A stretch of 64,000 nt of DNA, taken from assembly GCA_013396995.1 (NCBI GenBank), contig VWZP01010715.1, positions 930,001 to 994,000 of the forward strand, read 5' to 3'. The stretch is from Dicaeum eximium. Taxonomy: Eukaryota; Chordata; Aves; Passeriformes; Dicaeidae. The translations under genes and the position numbers were made by a program. Below the pieces are notes generated by a model that worked only from the letters and a program-made list of their open reading frames with translations, was not told the origin of the DNA and ran no database searches. Numbering within the stretch: position 1 is the first letter of the stretch; every line of letters starts with the position of its first letter. This document shows, piece after piece, positions 49,902 to 62,446 of the stretch.

Positions 49902-52900
49902 CATACTCATCAAAACACTAATTCACACTGTTAAAGATTTGAAGACCATAGGCTGACAGGTTCAAACCAAGCATCTCATAATTGCACCATAATTTAAAAC
50001 TGTTATACCTACAGCAAGCATTTCCTAAATCTGTCTCTCAAGTTACTGTGAACAACACATCAGAACCAAGATCACTGATGCAATCTGAATTTACCTTCCC
50101 CACTGTGAATATACATTATGTTATCTGTCCAGCTCAGTACTCCAATCATCACACACCATAGAGGCAGTGGAAGCTGTTCACCATGAAGGTCCTACAGCTG
50201 CTAGGCAAAGGGCAGATTGTTAGGGGTTGTTAGGAAAAGAAAGCCATCTCATATTTATCAGAGCTGAATACTGTCCCAGAGAAACACATTTCCTGTCATA
50301 GTCAAAAATATGTTGTTTGATGATTTTCAAGTCACTTAAACCAAACTTAGGTTAACCATTTGGTGTCCCCAGTTATTGTAAAAGTTGGTATGAGATATAT
50401 TTGAATTGATAGAGCTAACATACAATGCTTTAGCCTACAAATAAAGAATCCACTGTTGTCTTAAACTGGCTGTGCAATAGAAATCCTGGACTTGAATCCC
50501 CTTACATATCAAATCTCCATCTCAGATGGGAATGACATCATCCTGGGTATCACAGGGTGCTGAGAAGACTTATGTGATGTATTCCTACATGATAGTGAAA
50601 TCAGAAAAGAAAAGTTTGTGAGGAAATTAATAGTCCTCAGTAGGGATCTGGATTGTTAGTGTCTAGTAAATAACAAATGGGACCACACAGGCTGAACAAT
50701 GAAACAAAACCAGTATTGAGCAGCTGCTCATTAAGCAAGCATCGTCCACTCTGTACTGTGAATGAAACATGGGTCCCCTGAAAAAAAGACATCATTTAAT
50801 TAAAATTACATCACAATTTGTACAAATCAGAAACCTTCATAAAAATCTGCTGAATTGATATTTCCCAGGTAACCCTCCTCCAGCATTTCCTTGCCTTCAG
50901 ATACATGATTTTGCTGTTTTAAAACAGCAATGCAACACTGGGTTTTTCATGTGTTGATAATGAGTTTCTATATATTTGTGTATTATGTGTAAACAAAAGT
51001 TGATAGAAGAATAGGGTATTAAATACAAAGAAATACCCATTTGGTGAAGTTCCAGTCCCTGTCTTTTCCTCCAGTCTCATTTTCTACAAAAGCTGAGCTC
51101 TCTTCTCTTTTGCTTGGTCTATAGTTTGTAATGTTTTAACTTCAATTCAGTGAAAAATAGAAAATGAAGGCTGGGATATGGGGATAAGTTTATTTCTGAT
51201 CTCTCTTCCATCTCTACCATAAAATTGACATCACAAGGCTGAATGAATCAAAGAGTGTCTGCTGCAGCTCCACATAAATCCACCACATACCTGCTGAATA
51301 CTGTAAAAGCATACTGTTTAGTGCACTTATTTTTTCCACTTTAAATTTTCCATTATGTACTTCATTTGTATGTGTCAGTGCTGATTAGGTTTCTTATGAA
51401 ATGCATGTGTAAAAACCTACTTGCTTCAGTTTCAAAGCCTTTTTTTTTCCAAGCAGACTATGACACATGGTACCGATTGTCATTATAAAACAAGTTCTTG
51501 AATGCTTTGTAAGTCTTTCCATTGTTTTACATCTTGGATTTTTCCTCTTTGGAATATAATAATGTTGTACTGTATGTGAGACTTATATCAGCTCGCAGTT
51601 CTAACATTTCTATTTCTAAAGTTGTGTGCCAAGAACTTTTTAAATATCTTACTTTTTGTCATATGGTTAGTATGAAGGCAGAGATCCAGGTCAAACTAAG
51701 AGAATACAATCAAAGAAAACAGAAGATACTTCTTTCTGTGTTAAATCAAACCCTCTATGCAACTAAAATTAATACAATTACATCTGTGTCAACAGGCCTA
51801 TATTTAAATGGTTAAATGCATTTGTTTTGACTAAAATAGAAAGGAAAACCAAGAAATCTGCTTTGCCTGGTATAACCTCTTTCTCTCATGACATTTCCAT
51901 TTGCTCTTAACAGCTTTGTTAGTTTATACAAAGTAGATGTAAAAATTCCCCAAACTAAACATAACTTTGTCTTCCTGTGAGTTGGTTTTAAACAGTGCCT
52001 GATTGTCATGGCAGGTCAGCATTAGGTTTTTATTTGAGTGTATGCAATTAAAAAGCTTTTTGATTCAACCTTTCAAAAATTTCTAAGCATATAAACTTGA
52101 CAGAAGCAAAGACATGCAGCCTGATACTTGAATAAGAAGCCAAGCAAGGATAGAATAAATTTTTGTTATTAAGGAATCATCATGTAAACAAATGGATGTT
52201 CTTCAGTCACTTCCCAAGGCTTGTTTGGTTTGTTTAGTGTTAGGAAAGGTCAAATGTATAACCCAAATATTAATATTTTCTTCTTTCTGTTTGACTGAGG
52301 GGTTTGTAAGCCTTATGCATGATTTCTAGTCAGTGGTATCAAAAGTGCCACTATTCAGCTGACACTGGGCAGGCTTGGTATTTCTGCTACTCCATCATAT
52401 TTGCTGAGGTTTATCTGAGAAGGTTCTGCCCATCTGTTTGTGTGCATCTCATGGCATGCATGAGCTCTAAGTGCTCAGGTTTTTGCTTGGCTTTCAACTC
52501 CTCTGGTTCATTCTTCAACTACATTTGCTAAGATAGGAGACACAAGAGTTACCTCAGCTGACCTGCCACTTGGGTACACACTGCTGAATCCACAATGAAC
52601 TTTAAATAATGATAAACAAGAAGCCTTTCAAATATAATGTGCCATAAATGCAGGTGTTAATGCAATGAGCTACAATTGAAACATAAAAGGATATGTAGGT
52701 GCCTGGCAATTACAGAAAAGTGAAATATCCCATTTATAGGACTTGTATCTGATTGGTAGTATAAATCTGCTTCTTGAAGAGATGTTTGAAATTTTTTTCT
52801 GTTTTCCAATAGACATTTCTACCTGGCTCTTCAGCATTAGTCATCTGAGGATATCTTCATATACTGGAATTGCCAATCTCTTCCCTCCATGGAATCTGGT

Positions 52901-53387
52901 ATAAAAATAAAACAAAAAGATAAAATACTATCCTTTATACAATTTAAAAAATTTTAAAAAGCAGTCAAATAAAAGGAGGCACAGGACTGTTATGCAACAG
53001 AAACAGCCTAGTGAGCCATTATCATAATTCCACTTCTAAACCCTAGAATTTTAGGGAAAAGGAACTCCTTGATGCCTTTTAGGTGAGGGAACACATTCTA
53101 GAAAATGAATATAGGCTGACAGAGGAAATTAATTCAAAGTCTTCTATTCACTCCTGTTTTGCTGCTGGGAGTTTCTGCTGTGAAGAACTGTGCCTCAGCT
53201 TGGACAACTCCACAATAAGAGCAGGCATCCAGCCACAGTCAATGACTTGTTTGTTAGTCCACAGGCTTTTAGTCCTTTGTTCAAGTTCAAAGATTATTAT
53301 TAATTTCTTAAATAAATACCTGTATTAGACAGGCACCTTGAACTTATTGTTGGCATTACTACTAACTGGAATTACTTCTCAAATGTA

Positions 53388-53480
53388 ATTGTTATTTTAC
53401 CCACTTTACAGAGGAGGAAATAATGACATAGACAATGTTCCTGAAAGAATCCGTGTAGGAGGAAAATTGGAATATCCCTC
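53388..53480 (+). mobile_element. MIR-like (CORE-SINE) fragment
   Basis: The segment TTATTTTACCCACTTTACAG followed by AGGAGGAAATAATGACATAGA resembles the conserved 3' core of MIR elements (consensus ATTTTACAGATGAGGAAACTGAGGC). Later bases weakly follow the MIR tail up to about 53480. MIRs are ancient tRNA-derived SINEs present in amniotes, so an old divergent copy in a bird is plausible. Confidence 0.5.
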
Positions 53481-55836
53481 CCAGAATGACTTTCGAAGAT
53501 TGGTTTTGTCATTGGTCCTTCCCCGGATGCATATCCTCATTCCCATCAGATAATTTTGCAGCCCACAGCACAGTGGATTGCAGATCAGCAGTCACTTCTC
53601 AGGTGATTGTTTCGATAGCAAGATTATTTCCTTCATAATTTATCAGCTACTTCACTTTTAATTATAGACTAGGATTTCCCTAACTCAAGAATGACAAAAT
53701 CTGGGTCAAAGTCCATAGCAGGTACATTTCCTCTCACTTAATGAAGAGAAAGAAGGAGCTTCTATTTACTTTGGACAAGGAAGTGAATTTGTGGGGCTCT
53801 GAACAACTTAATTAACACCAGATTTTTTTCTTTTACACCACTTCTTTCCTCTCAGAGAGAACTTTTGCTAAACATTTCTATTATTAAGCATCATATAATC
53901 AGTTTGTAAATTATGTTTAGTATAAAAAACAGTTTCTGTGCTGCATTTTAAAATATTAACAACTCATTTTCATAATTTCCCTCCTTTTTTTTTTTATCTG
54001 AATACAAAATGGCATCTGTCGTGAAAACATTATTATTTGGAAAGTAGCAATTGTCTTTCCCACAACCAGTAAAATTTTGGTTTTTTTGGACAGCATCTTC
54101 CACAGCAAGCCTGAGACAAAATCCTTACTGCATTGTAACAAACAACTGAGAATCAGAACAGAACATGTAAATCTAAAATAAATATGCCATTTACAATATC
54201 ATATACACTTGTTATGTCCTATCATCTACTTGAAGACTTCCTCTACCCTATTCATTGTGACCATGTCCAGAGTAAGATATTTATCAAATCCACTTCTAAA
54301 GTCCGTACTGGGCTTTTAAAGGTTTGTACAAAAATGAATATTTTCATTCACAGAAGGGCTTGATTTTTGGCATGGCTCTTTCACCTTCAGCACTAGAAGA
54401 CAGATACTTTGATCTGAATTATGAATTGTCCATTTTGAATGTGTCAAAAAGAACCCCCAAGAAACCCACTTTCTCCATCCAAGTCACCTTTTAACCACAG
54501 AAATCATACTGAAGATTACATCTTGCAGTTTTTGCTAGAAACATCTAAGTACCTTATGAAGGAATTAAGAAATGAGATAAAAACATGCTGCATCTAGAAA
54601 AAAAGATTGAGTTAGCATTTCAAGGGGTGTAGAAATGTGAGCCATACAGGCCAGTGCAAATACAGCATCCCTCCATTTGTGTCACCTGATAAGTCTGTGC
54701 TGGCAGATTTGACCTCAGTTGTGTTGTGAGTGGATGCAGTCCTGGGTGGATGCTGACTCTTCACGGTGTCTTCTGGTCTGCCCTAATCCTTTGTAGCTCA
54801 CAGTAGCTTTCTGATTCTAATCAAGAGATTTTGGAGCTGGCATATTTCTCGGGATTTTCTTCTGCTTGATCACACCAGCATTTCCCCATGTAAACAAAGC
54901 ACACAGTGGGTGATGATTATAATAGCTGATTAAAATAAGTAAACAGATTGGAGGACATTAAAAGTTTTATGCATCCCTGCCATCTGTTTTCTCTTCACAC
55001 TGTACATATTGTACACAATTGGTTTTGTTTCCTGTTCAGTAGCAACAGGCATTGTGGTACACCATCAGTGGCTTGAATAATTCACAGAAATGACTGTATG
55101 ACTGCTCTAGATAGCTATATGTCTGATATTCTGTTTCTTTCTCTTATGATTCTGGAATTAAACTCATCACAATTTATTTGAATAAAACCTTGAGAGGAAA
55201 GTATGAGCAGAAGAGCAGTTACCTTTTCCAACACTGAGAACTTATATTCAAAATAGACCCACTCATGTAAGGATTTACTCCATTTACCGATGTAAAGTTG
55301 TTAATAACAGAATCAGAGGCATAAAATGTTGTCTTTTAACCCTTGATTTTGCATGACTTCTAACTCTTTTAAGTTAGACTTACAACAGATTAAGACAGAT
55401 TTTCTGTGCAGTTTAGGAATTGAAGGGACCAGCACACATAAGCTAGGCAGTGATATAATTATTTTGAATAGTACCTTGATCATAAACCCATCATGATGAA
55501 AGCATTTTCCTGCCTTAGGAAGGAAGTACTACCTACTTTGAATGAAAGATATGCAATCAGAAACTTTATTAAGGGGCTGTAGCAGAGGAAATAAAAGAAA
55601 CCTTCTTCTGTGATATTCAGACCTCTTTCATAATTATCTGGCAATGCTGGATTTCAATCAGTTAAAAAAAAAAAATCCAAGCATACAAAGTGCAAGAGCA
55701 AGAACATTATTAGCATGATCAATTTGCAGGTAGCTTCGTTACCAAGATGGTAAAATGGCCAAAGGTCACCAGCATCTCAGTATTTGTATTGTAACTAAGG
55801 TCTACAAATATTTTTTTTTCCCACACTGAGTTTCAA
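53481..55836. other. Non-coding unique sequence
   Basis: No gene or further repeat is recognised, apart from the enhancer-like block at 54865-54965 described separately. ORFs are at most 61 codons. Confidence 0.5.
54865..54965. promoter_or_regulatory. Candidate conserved non-coding element with two forkhead sites
   Basis: Two exact forkhead core sites GTAAACA are at 54890-54896 and 54939-54945, on the same strand and 49 bases apart. Between them is GATGATTATAATAGCTGATTAAAA, rich in homeodomain-like words. There is no repeat or coding explanation. The call rests on motif spacing alone. Confidence 0.25.
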
Positions 55837-56195
55837 TCATAGAATCAAAGAATAACAGGCTGGAAGAGACCTCAAGTACCCTCTGGTCCAACCATTCTCG
55901 GCAAAAGCGTGAACTAAAGAAGATGGTCCAGCATCTTGTTCAGATGAATTTTAAAACTGTTCTGTGTTGGGGAATCTACCACTTCTCTGGGGAGATTGAT
56001 CCAATTGCTGACTGCTCTCATCATGAAAAATTTTCCTCCTGTGCCTAAATGAAATCTCCCCAGGAATAATTTGTACTCCTTTACCCCTGGCCTTTGCCAT
56101 GTGACTCCTTGTAAAAGGGGAATCTCCATCTTCTTTATAGATATACTTTAAATACTGGAACATGGTGATAAGATCTTTCCTNGAAATAGCATGAG
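55837..56195 (-). mobile_element. CR1 LINE 3' fragment
   Basis: Read on the minus strand this ends in GATTCTATGATTG. In plus-strand order it contains ATCATAGAATC, GGCTGGAAGAGACCTCAAG, CTCTGGTCCAACC, TTGGGGAATCTACCACTTCT, CTGGGGAGATTGATCCAATT, CATGAAAAATTTTCCTCCTG and AATCTCCCCAGGAATAATTT. These match CR1 3' regions of a subfamily different from the copy at 6821. The far border is eroded, and an undetermined base lies at 56182. Two minus-strand ORFs of about 70 codons cross it and are shadows. Confidence 0.9.
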
Positions 56196-59049
56196 TTTTC
56201 TTGGAAGCTGTTTTCCAGGGAATTTCCTTAATTAATTGAATCAGCCTATCATAACCTTTTAACCCAATACAGTGAAAATTATAATTTCCCAGATGGTATT
56301 GTAAATACAGTTCAGCTTGTGTTTATTAGGTTCTCACTAATTAATAAGATAAAGAAAATTCACCCTTCAGTGTTGACCTTGTCATGAGGAAGAAGCAGGG
56401 AGGGAGCACCTATCATACCATACCTAATTAAAGACATTTTAGCAATTGGTCTTGGTAGGGTGTGAACATGGAGCACACTAGTTGCCAAAAGTGTAAAGCT
56501 ACTCTTTCCTTGAAGAGTGATCTCATATCAACAACAGTCTTTCAGTTTCAAAACACTGAATTCCTTGAAGAGTGAAACATAAATTATAAAAAAGTGGAGA
56601 AGATGAAAATATATGACTTTTTCTTTAATAGCAAGAATTACCAGTCTCAGATCTTGATCAGGAAAGTTCTCAGTCTCATTGTTTGTTAGTTTCACATATG
56701 GCTATATAAAGGAAACAGGGTGTAGCCTTTTATCTGCATATATAAATTGAAAGCAAAAAATACAATTACTATGCTTTTATGAACTCTGCAATGCTAAAAA
56801 AACCTCAGTAAAGGAATATTGGTTTTTTTGAGGTGTGATATTATTTTTTCCTGTAACATATTTGAAGACTTAATTGGAATAATCTATCCCATTTGAGCAA
56901 TTAATCAGGTTCATTATTTTAGCATGAATTTATTATCTAGATATTTATAAGGTCTCATTTTTAATCTACTTGAAAGAAAATTAATCTAATCAGAGTTCAT
57001 CTTTTAGGAGCCACCAGGTCACTTTCATGCATGAATTAAAACTACTAATATTTTTTTAGATCATTATTCTATTGTACTTTCTTGATACAGATTATTTCTA
57101 CACTGACAAGCTATTAATTCAGCTCCAGTTTATGGACTTCTTGAAGATCTGAAAGGCAGTCATCCCAAAAGATTATGACAAAGCTGACAATCATATTTAA
57201 AATGTGCCTGAGACTTAAGTTCTGAAAGGACCTGAACTGTATTTGTGGTCATATTCTAAAACTACAAGGCAAAGACTCAGAATTTTGATCTAGAAAAAAG
57301 ACAGAGGATTGTAAAAGATGAATAACCATTATAAACCTAGATTATAATGAATTTATGCTCTTTTAGTGTGTCTAACATCGTAGTGGAACTAATGCAAAAA
57401 ATTGCCATTAGAACAATCTGTTTAATAATTTTTGAACCTTTTCCAAAAATAGGCCTGCAAGATATCCTTGAACTACAATTATTGTCTAGGATTTGCATAT
57501 ATGGACTTCTTCTGCAGTTTACAGGAACTATTCTTCATCTATTTATTCATCATTCATTTCTCCAACAAAACCAAACCAAACAAAATCACAATAATTTTTT
57601 ATTCCTTGTGTAGTATCCAAAGTAATTACTTGAAAATTTGCTGAAGAATAAAATATCTCATATTGCAGAATAGACCAAGAGACAATTAAGAAAATTAGCA
57701 AAGTCATATAATAGTTATAATTTAGTACTTCTTCATTCTTCAAGTTATTTTTATTGCGACAGAAAGTAAAAATAAGAATCCATTTGATTGGAGACATAGA
57801 AATGTAGTAAATGTACAGTTCAAAACATCAAATGCATTCTCCCATGGGAAGAACAGAAGGAATGTGTCAGTGACGACAATAAATGTGACACAGTCAGTGG
57901 GAATGGAAACATCTCCAGTATTTGTTACAGTATAGCTTACTGCACTGTTCAATGTTGCATTTAGCAACTCAAGGTTATTGTTCTGGGCTTCTAAATGATG
58001 GAAGCATGAGCTATGGAGAAAAACAGTGAAATTGTAATATTTTCAAATACGCTTTGTGTACCATACTTGTTATAACCTTACTGAGCTATACAGATTGCCC
58101 ATGCTTACAAAATACCACAAAAGCCTTATCCTACTGAATCCTGTCAGAAGTCAGAGAAGATGTTTTGAAATAATAATGTATTTTTTCTGTTAATATTTGT
58201 CAATATTAACAGTTGGATTTGAGCAATGTCTTGCTTTCATTTTCACAAGTGACCTGTGTTTGCTGAATATTCAACAAAGTGGTAAAATAAACTTAGCAAG
58301 ATAAGTTCCTAAAGGCAGACAATGATACCCCTGTCTTGGGAAATGTGTGGTATGATCCACGCAGTCATTGATATGGGAGATAGAAGAAAACCCTGAATAC
58401 TCTGTGGAAGATGATGGTGGGTTAATTGGACACTTTATCCATCATCCTGATAATCAGGTGCACTTCCTGTATGCTGAGGGAGGAGCAGCCAACACCTGCC
58501 TGCATTTACCTACGTACAGAAATCTGTGCAACGTGCTGTTGCACACTTGAAAGGCAGCTGTCCCTCATATAATAGAGATGCCCCATTTTCTGGAGGGGGA
58601 ACAATACTTCATGTCCCTGAGTCTCATTAGATGCACTGAAGCTTTAGCACAGGCTGTGTCCACAGTGTAGTGTTCATCTCAAAATAAATTGCCAATGTCA
58701 GTCCTGAATACAGCATTTCCCCCAAAATGCTGCTCAGTGGACTGGCAAGAGAGGCAGAATCAGGCACTAAGGGAATATCTGAAAAGAAACTAGTTCAAGA
58801 AGGCAGCCCAGAGCATCAAAAATACTGGGTATCTTTTCTACTTTGCAGTCACTTATGACTGCTTATTTTCTTTCAAATGAAAAGAATCCACAAATGTTGT
58901 CATTACTTCATCTTTCTCTCTCTTCACCTTTCTTGTGGGCAGGGATGCAACAAAGAGACTGGTTCAGTCCATAAAAGTCTGTCTGTATCTTTACAGATAT
59001 TTCATCTAAATAGCATTTCTGATTTGCTACATCATGTTTGATTTTAGAT

Positions 59050-59093
59050 ACACAGACACACAGACACACAGACACACAGACACACACACACAC
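59050..59093. repeat. CA/CAGACA microsatellite
   Basis: Four to five copies of an ACACAG-type unit grade into pure (AC)n. It is likely polymorphic in length. Confidence 0.95.
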
Positions 59094-59550
59094 CAGTTTT
59101 ACATTTGTGTTCTGCTGCTCCAAGAAGGAAGGAAGCAGTTTGTGATTAGGTGGGGATGGTGGAGTATGGAGGGTTCTGTGTGCCTGTTTGACTTTACCTG
59201 TGGGGCAATAACTCCATTGCTGCTCTACCATGGGCACAACAAGCAGTGACTGAGATGTGATAGAGCCCAAGTGACCTATTCCCAGTCACAAACAGCTTTG
59301 CCGTCTGTACTACAGATGATTAACTCTCCTATTTTTACTAAATCCTGTTTGCTAACTCACTAAGCCAGAGACAGGCAACAGAAATTACTTTTTTCCTTTT
59401 TAAACTACTGACTGTGAGCTCACCACTTGTTGACTCAGAAGTGTACAAATGAACAAATGCTGACCCTGAATTTAAGTGACCTATTTATTCAGACCTTGAA
59501 GCTTCGTGAAACTGCTTGCAACATGAGACTCAAAATAACCTCGAGTAACT

Positions 59551-59595
59551 GCAACAACAACAATAACAACAACAACAACAACAACAACAACAAAC
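59551..59595. repeat. (CAA)n microsatellite
   Basis: About 14 CAA units occur with one interruption (CAATAA near 59561-59566). In one plus-strand frame it gives a run of Asn, which explains an otherwise odd ORF. Confidence 0.95.
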
Positions 59596-62239
59596 CACTG
59601 TCACTGAACTTAAGTACCCAAAGAAGGGTAAGAGGCAAAACTTTTTGGCAGGCCAGGAAGAAAGCATACATAGAAGTCTAACATCACTAAAGCAGTTCTA
59701 TTATCTTCTTGTGATCTCTAAATACTACAAATGAACAGAAATATGCCAGTTCTAGGAATCACACACTATAATTTGAAAAACAGCTTCTCTGCTCCACTTG
59801 CAATTTTAAAATTAAAGGACAGCAGAAACAAGGAAAAAATAAAGCTCAAAACATTTTTATCATAAAGTGAAATTTCTTTTTGGCTAAATCTTATGTCAGT
59901 CCTTCCCTGATTTAATTGTAGTTAGTTTTCCCATTCACACCTTGTGTTTAAAAAATGCTGTGATCAAGTCAGTACTTGCATCCTTGTATTCTCAAATTAA
60001 CAAAATATTTTTTCTGATGTTGGTAAATCCCTCTAGAATTTTTTGTTGCAGAAACTAACTCATAGGAAAGAGTGCCCAGAAAAATCCGCCATGAGATAAG
60101 GCTGAGTTGTCACTTTTAGGTCTATATTTGTTACCACTCGTATAGACTTTTAGAAAAATACAACATACAGAAGGCTGCACTCTTGCCAGATTTACTACTG
60201 AGAACTTAATTTATGTGTTGTTTGTCTGGCAGCAGTGTCTCTGGGTGCCACATCCCACACTTGTGCACACATCAGCACTACAAAACTTCACCCTCAGCAT
60301 CCAAATTGTCCCTGACTGTCTGCAGCATCTGAACAGCCTTTTTGATTGGGAAAAAAACCCACAAAATATTAATGATTTGCCTGGGACTAAAACAGAAATC
60401 AAAGTCTAGAGCTGAGATTTCAGCTTCTCTAAATCAGTTCTAATGCAGTAAAGAGATACCTGTAGAAATTAAATCTTCCTGTATTTCACTTTCTCCAGCC
60501 CACCACTTTGGACAATATGTTTGGCTTCTATTTTAAGGATTTTTCTTCCTTCTGATTGTTGTGGTTTTTTTTTCTTTTTTTTTTTTTTTTTCTGTGAGAC
60601 TGCCAATAAATGACATCGACCTCTGAAAAAATGAATGAGTGACAAATCTGAGACAAAACTGCATTTTATTTTTGCCTAAGCACATTTATTTATTATCTAT
60701 AACTGAAAAATAGTGATTTCTTTCTCTTTTTTTTTTTTTTTGTACTACTGAAAAGTATTGAACTTTTCATTTAAAATTGTATTAACCAAAAAATTTTATA
60801 AAATATAAAATGCATACAGGAGTAGTAGAAATCCTGGAACTCAGATATTTCACATCAGTATTTCAGACAAACTACACCTGAAGTGCTGCAGGTCCTAGTG
60901 CATAGCTAGATTATCATTGGGTTTCCCTCCTCTAGTTCTTTTTTGTGGTGGCAAAAGAGCTCTGGAATCCAAAATCAGTTTAACATGTTATCAAGGTAAT
61001 TCTTCCTGTATGAAGCAAACATTTTTCAAGAAACATCAAATTCTGATTTTGAAAAAAAAAAAAAAGTTATTTCAATAAAATCAAGAAAGTAAAAGGACCT
61101 GGTGGTGACTCTTGTTTTTCTCCTTTCTCCACTGAAACTCAGAGAATCAGCAATAACCATTTTTAACATTGGCAGTCTCCGGAGTAGAGACTTTTTCTCA
61201 ACATCTGCATGTCTTCATTCCTGCAGCATTTTGGAGGTCATAACTTATTGAACAAGCAGACAAACATTCATGCTGTCATCCCAAAACAGTCCCAATAGTG
61301 CATGATCCTTAACCTTCCCACTCTTCCGTACTTTCAGCTGAAGCTCTTTTGATGTTATGACAAATGAATAATCTGATATACCTGTCAGTTGTTATTATAC
61401 CATCTGTTCTTTGGTATGTGAATTTATCTTTATTTCCATTTTCTAAATTCAGACAGAGTGTGCTCCAATAATAAGCTACTGGTCAACTGGAATAAAAATG
61501 AATATAATCTATTCTCCTCTTTCGGAGAAAAACTTCTTGAAATGAAGTTAGTTTCATGAGAAACAGCCCCAGGTCATTTGTCTTGCATCATACAAAAGTT
61601 TACCTCATGGTCACCTCGTACTCTCACTCTGGTCCTGTTCTCACAATCCTGGAACATATTAAAATACAAACTGAACTAAGACTTAAGGCTATTTATAGAT
61701 ATCCTATTTGCAGACTACACAAGGACACTAATCCAACTTACTTAAGATTCTACCCTAATCTTGTACATGGCAAAAACAAAACCAAAAGGCCCAAGCATGC
61801 TTTCTCCTCTAATTCAGCTGAAGTATAAGTAGCTACTTTGATTTTAGACATGATCATAAATTACATTTATAGCACCTTCAGCATAAATTTGTAATTTTGA
61901 AGATACTATTCCTTGTGATGAGTATTGTTGTCATAAAATCTATAACTGGATAAAGAGTATTTCTTAAAGTGTACCAGGGTCAAGTGTAAGAAACCTTGAA
62001 GTAAGTAACTAATCCAATCAATGTTCTCAAACAGATGATCTTAGTCAGGTGACTGAAACTCATCTTGTTCTAGCAACCCTGTAAAGAAGGACCCATACAC
62101 TAAATCAAAACAAGTAAAATTGGGTCACTGATTCACTTCCTATTATTTATATATAGATCAACTCTTCCTCCTGGGACTCTGTGGCATTGTCAGCCTGAAC
62201 TTTGCACTCTATGGAGGAGCTGTTATAGTCATTACTCAC

Positions 62240-62317
62240 CCAGTCCATTGGTTTCATTTTTGTGGGTAAAACCCACAACACACTGAAAGCCAGGAAGAGC
62301 ATATGCCCCTTGAACAT
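62240..62317 (-). CDS. Candidate first coding exon encoding a signal peptide (unproven)
   Basis: On the minus strand, from the ATG at 62317, 26 codons read MFKGHMLFLAFSVLWVLPTK then MKPMDW. This has the shape of a secretory signal peptide: a short polar start with Lys, then a hydrophobic core. The frame then meets TGG|GTGAGT, a near-consensus splice donor with GT at 62239-62238, in phase 0. The open frame extends upstream to an ATG at 62446. A TTTAAA word at 62457-62462 could act as a TATA-like box, which would put the start of transcription near 62430 and make 62317 (or 62302) the likely start. The 62250-62446 stretch is GC-richer and keeps several CpGs. No following exon is identified, and I do not recognise the protein. 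Chance is a real alternative. Confidence 0.2.
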
Positions 62318-62446
62318 CAGCTGTGTCAAAGCTGCTCCCTGCATCCTGCTCTGATCCCTGCAGCCGGCCTCGTGCCCATGTCCTATGCAGCTGGCATGGC
62401 TGATAAAACCTGCGGATGCTAAAGGTTCAGCTCGGCAAAGATCCAT

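Larger units (their letters stand above)
48896..53387. other. Non-coding unique sequence
   Basis: No gene is recognised. The segment 52600-52770 has many short AT-rich regulatory-looking words, but no clear motif cluster was verified. ORFs are at most 97 codons. Confidence 0.5.
56196..62239. other. Non-coding unique sequence
   Basis: No gene is recognised. The largest ORF (120 codons, minus, 58908-59270) is largely the translation of a CA-type microsatellite. Poly(T) tracts lie at about 60565-60590 and 60727-60741. A minus-strand frame at 57740-57967 was inspected and not called. Confidence 0.5.

Noticed and set aside
55914..56163. Two minus-strand ORFs of about 70 codons
   Set aside because: They lie fully inside a CR1 3' untranslated-type region and are shadows.
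57740..57967. Minus-strand frame with NAT and NCT glycosylation-like sites and hydrophobic stretches
   Set aside because: It opens on a TTG, not an ATG, and no recognisable protein family or convincing donor site was found. It could be a non-coding conserved patch, but the evidence is too thin.
58908..59270. 120-codon minus-strand ORF with a Cys-Val repeat
   Set aside because: The Cys-Val stretch is simply the translated CA microsatellite.
59427..59681. ORF with a poly-Asn run
   Set aside because: The Asn run is the translated (CAA)n microsatellite.
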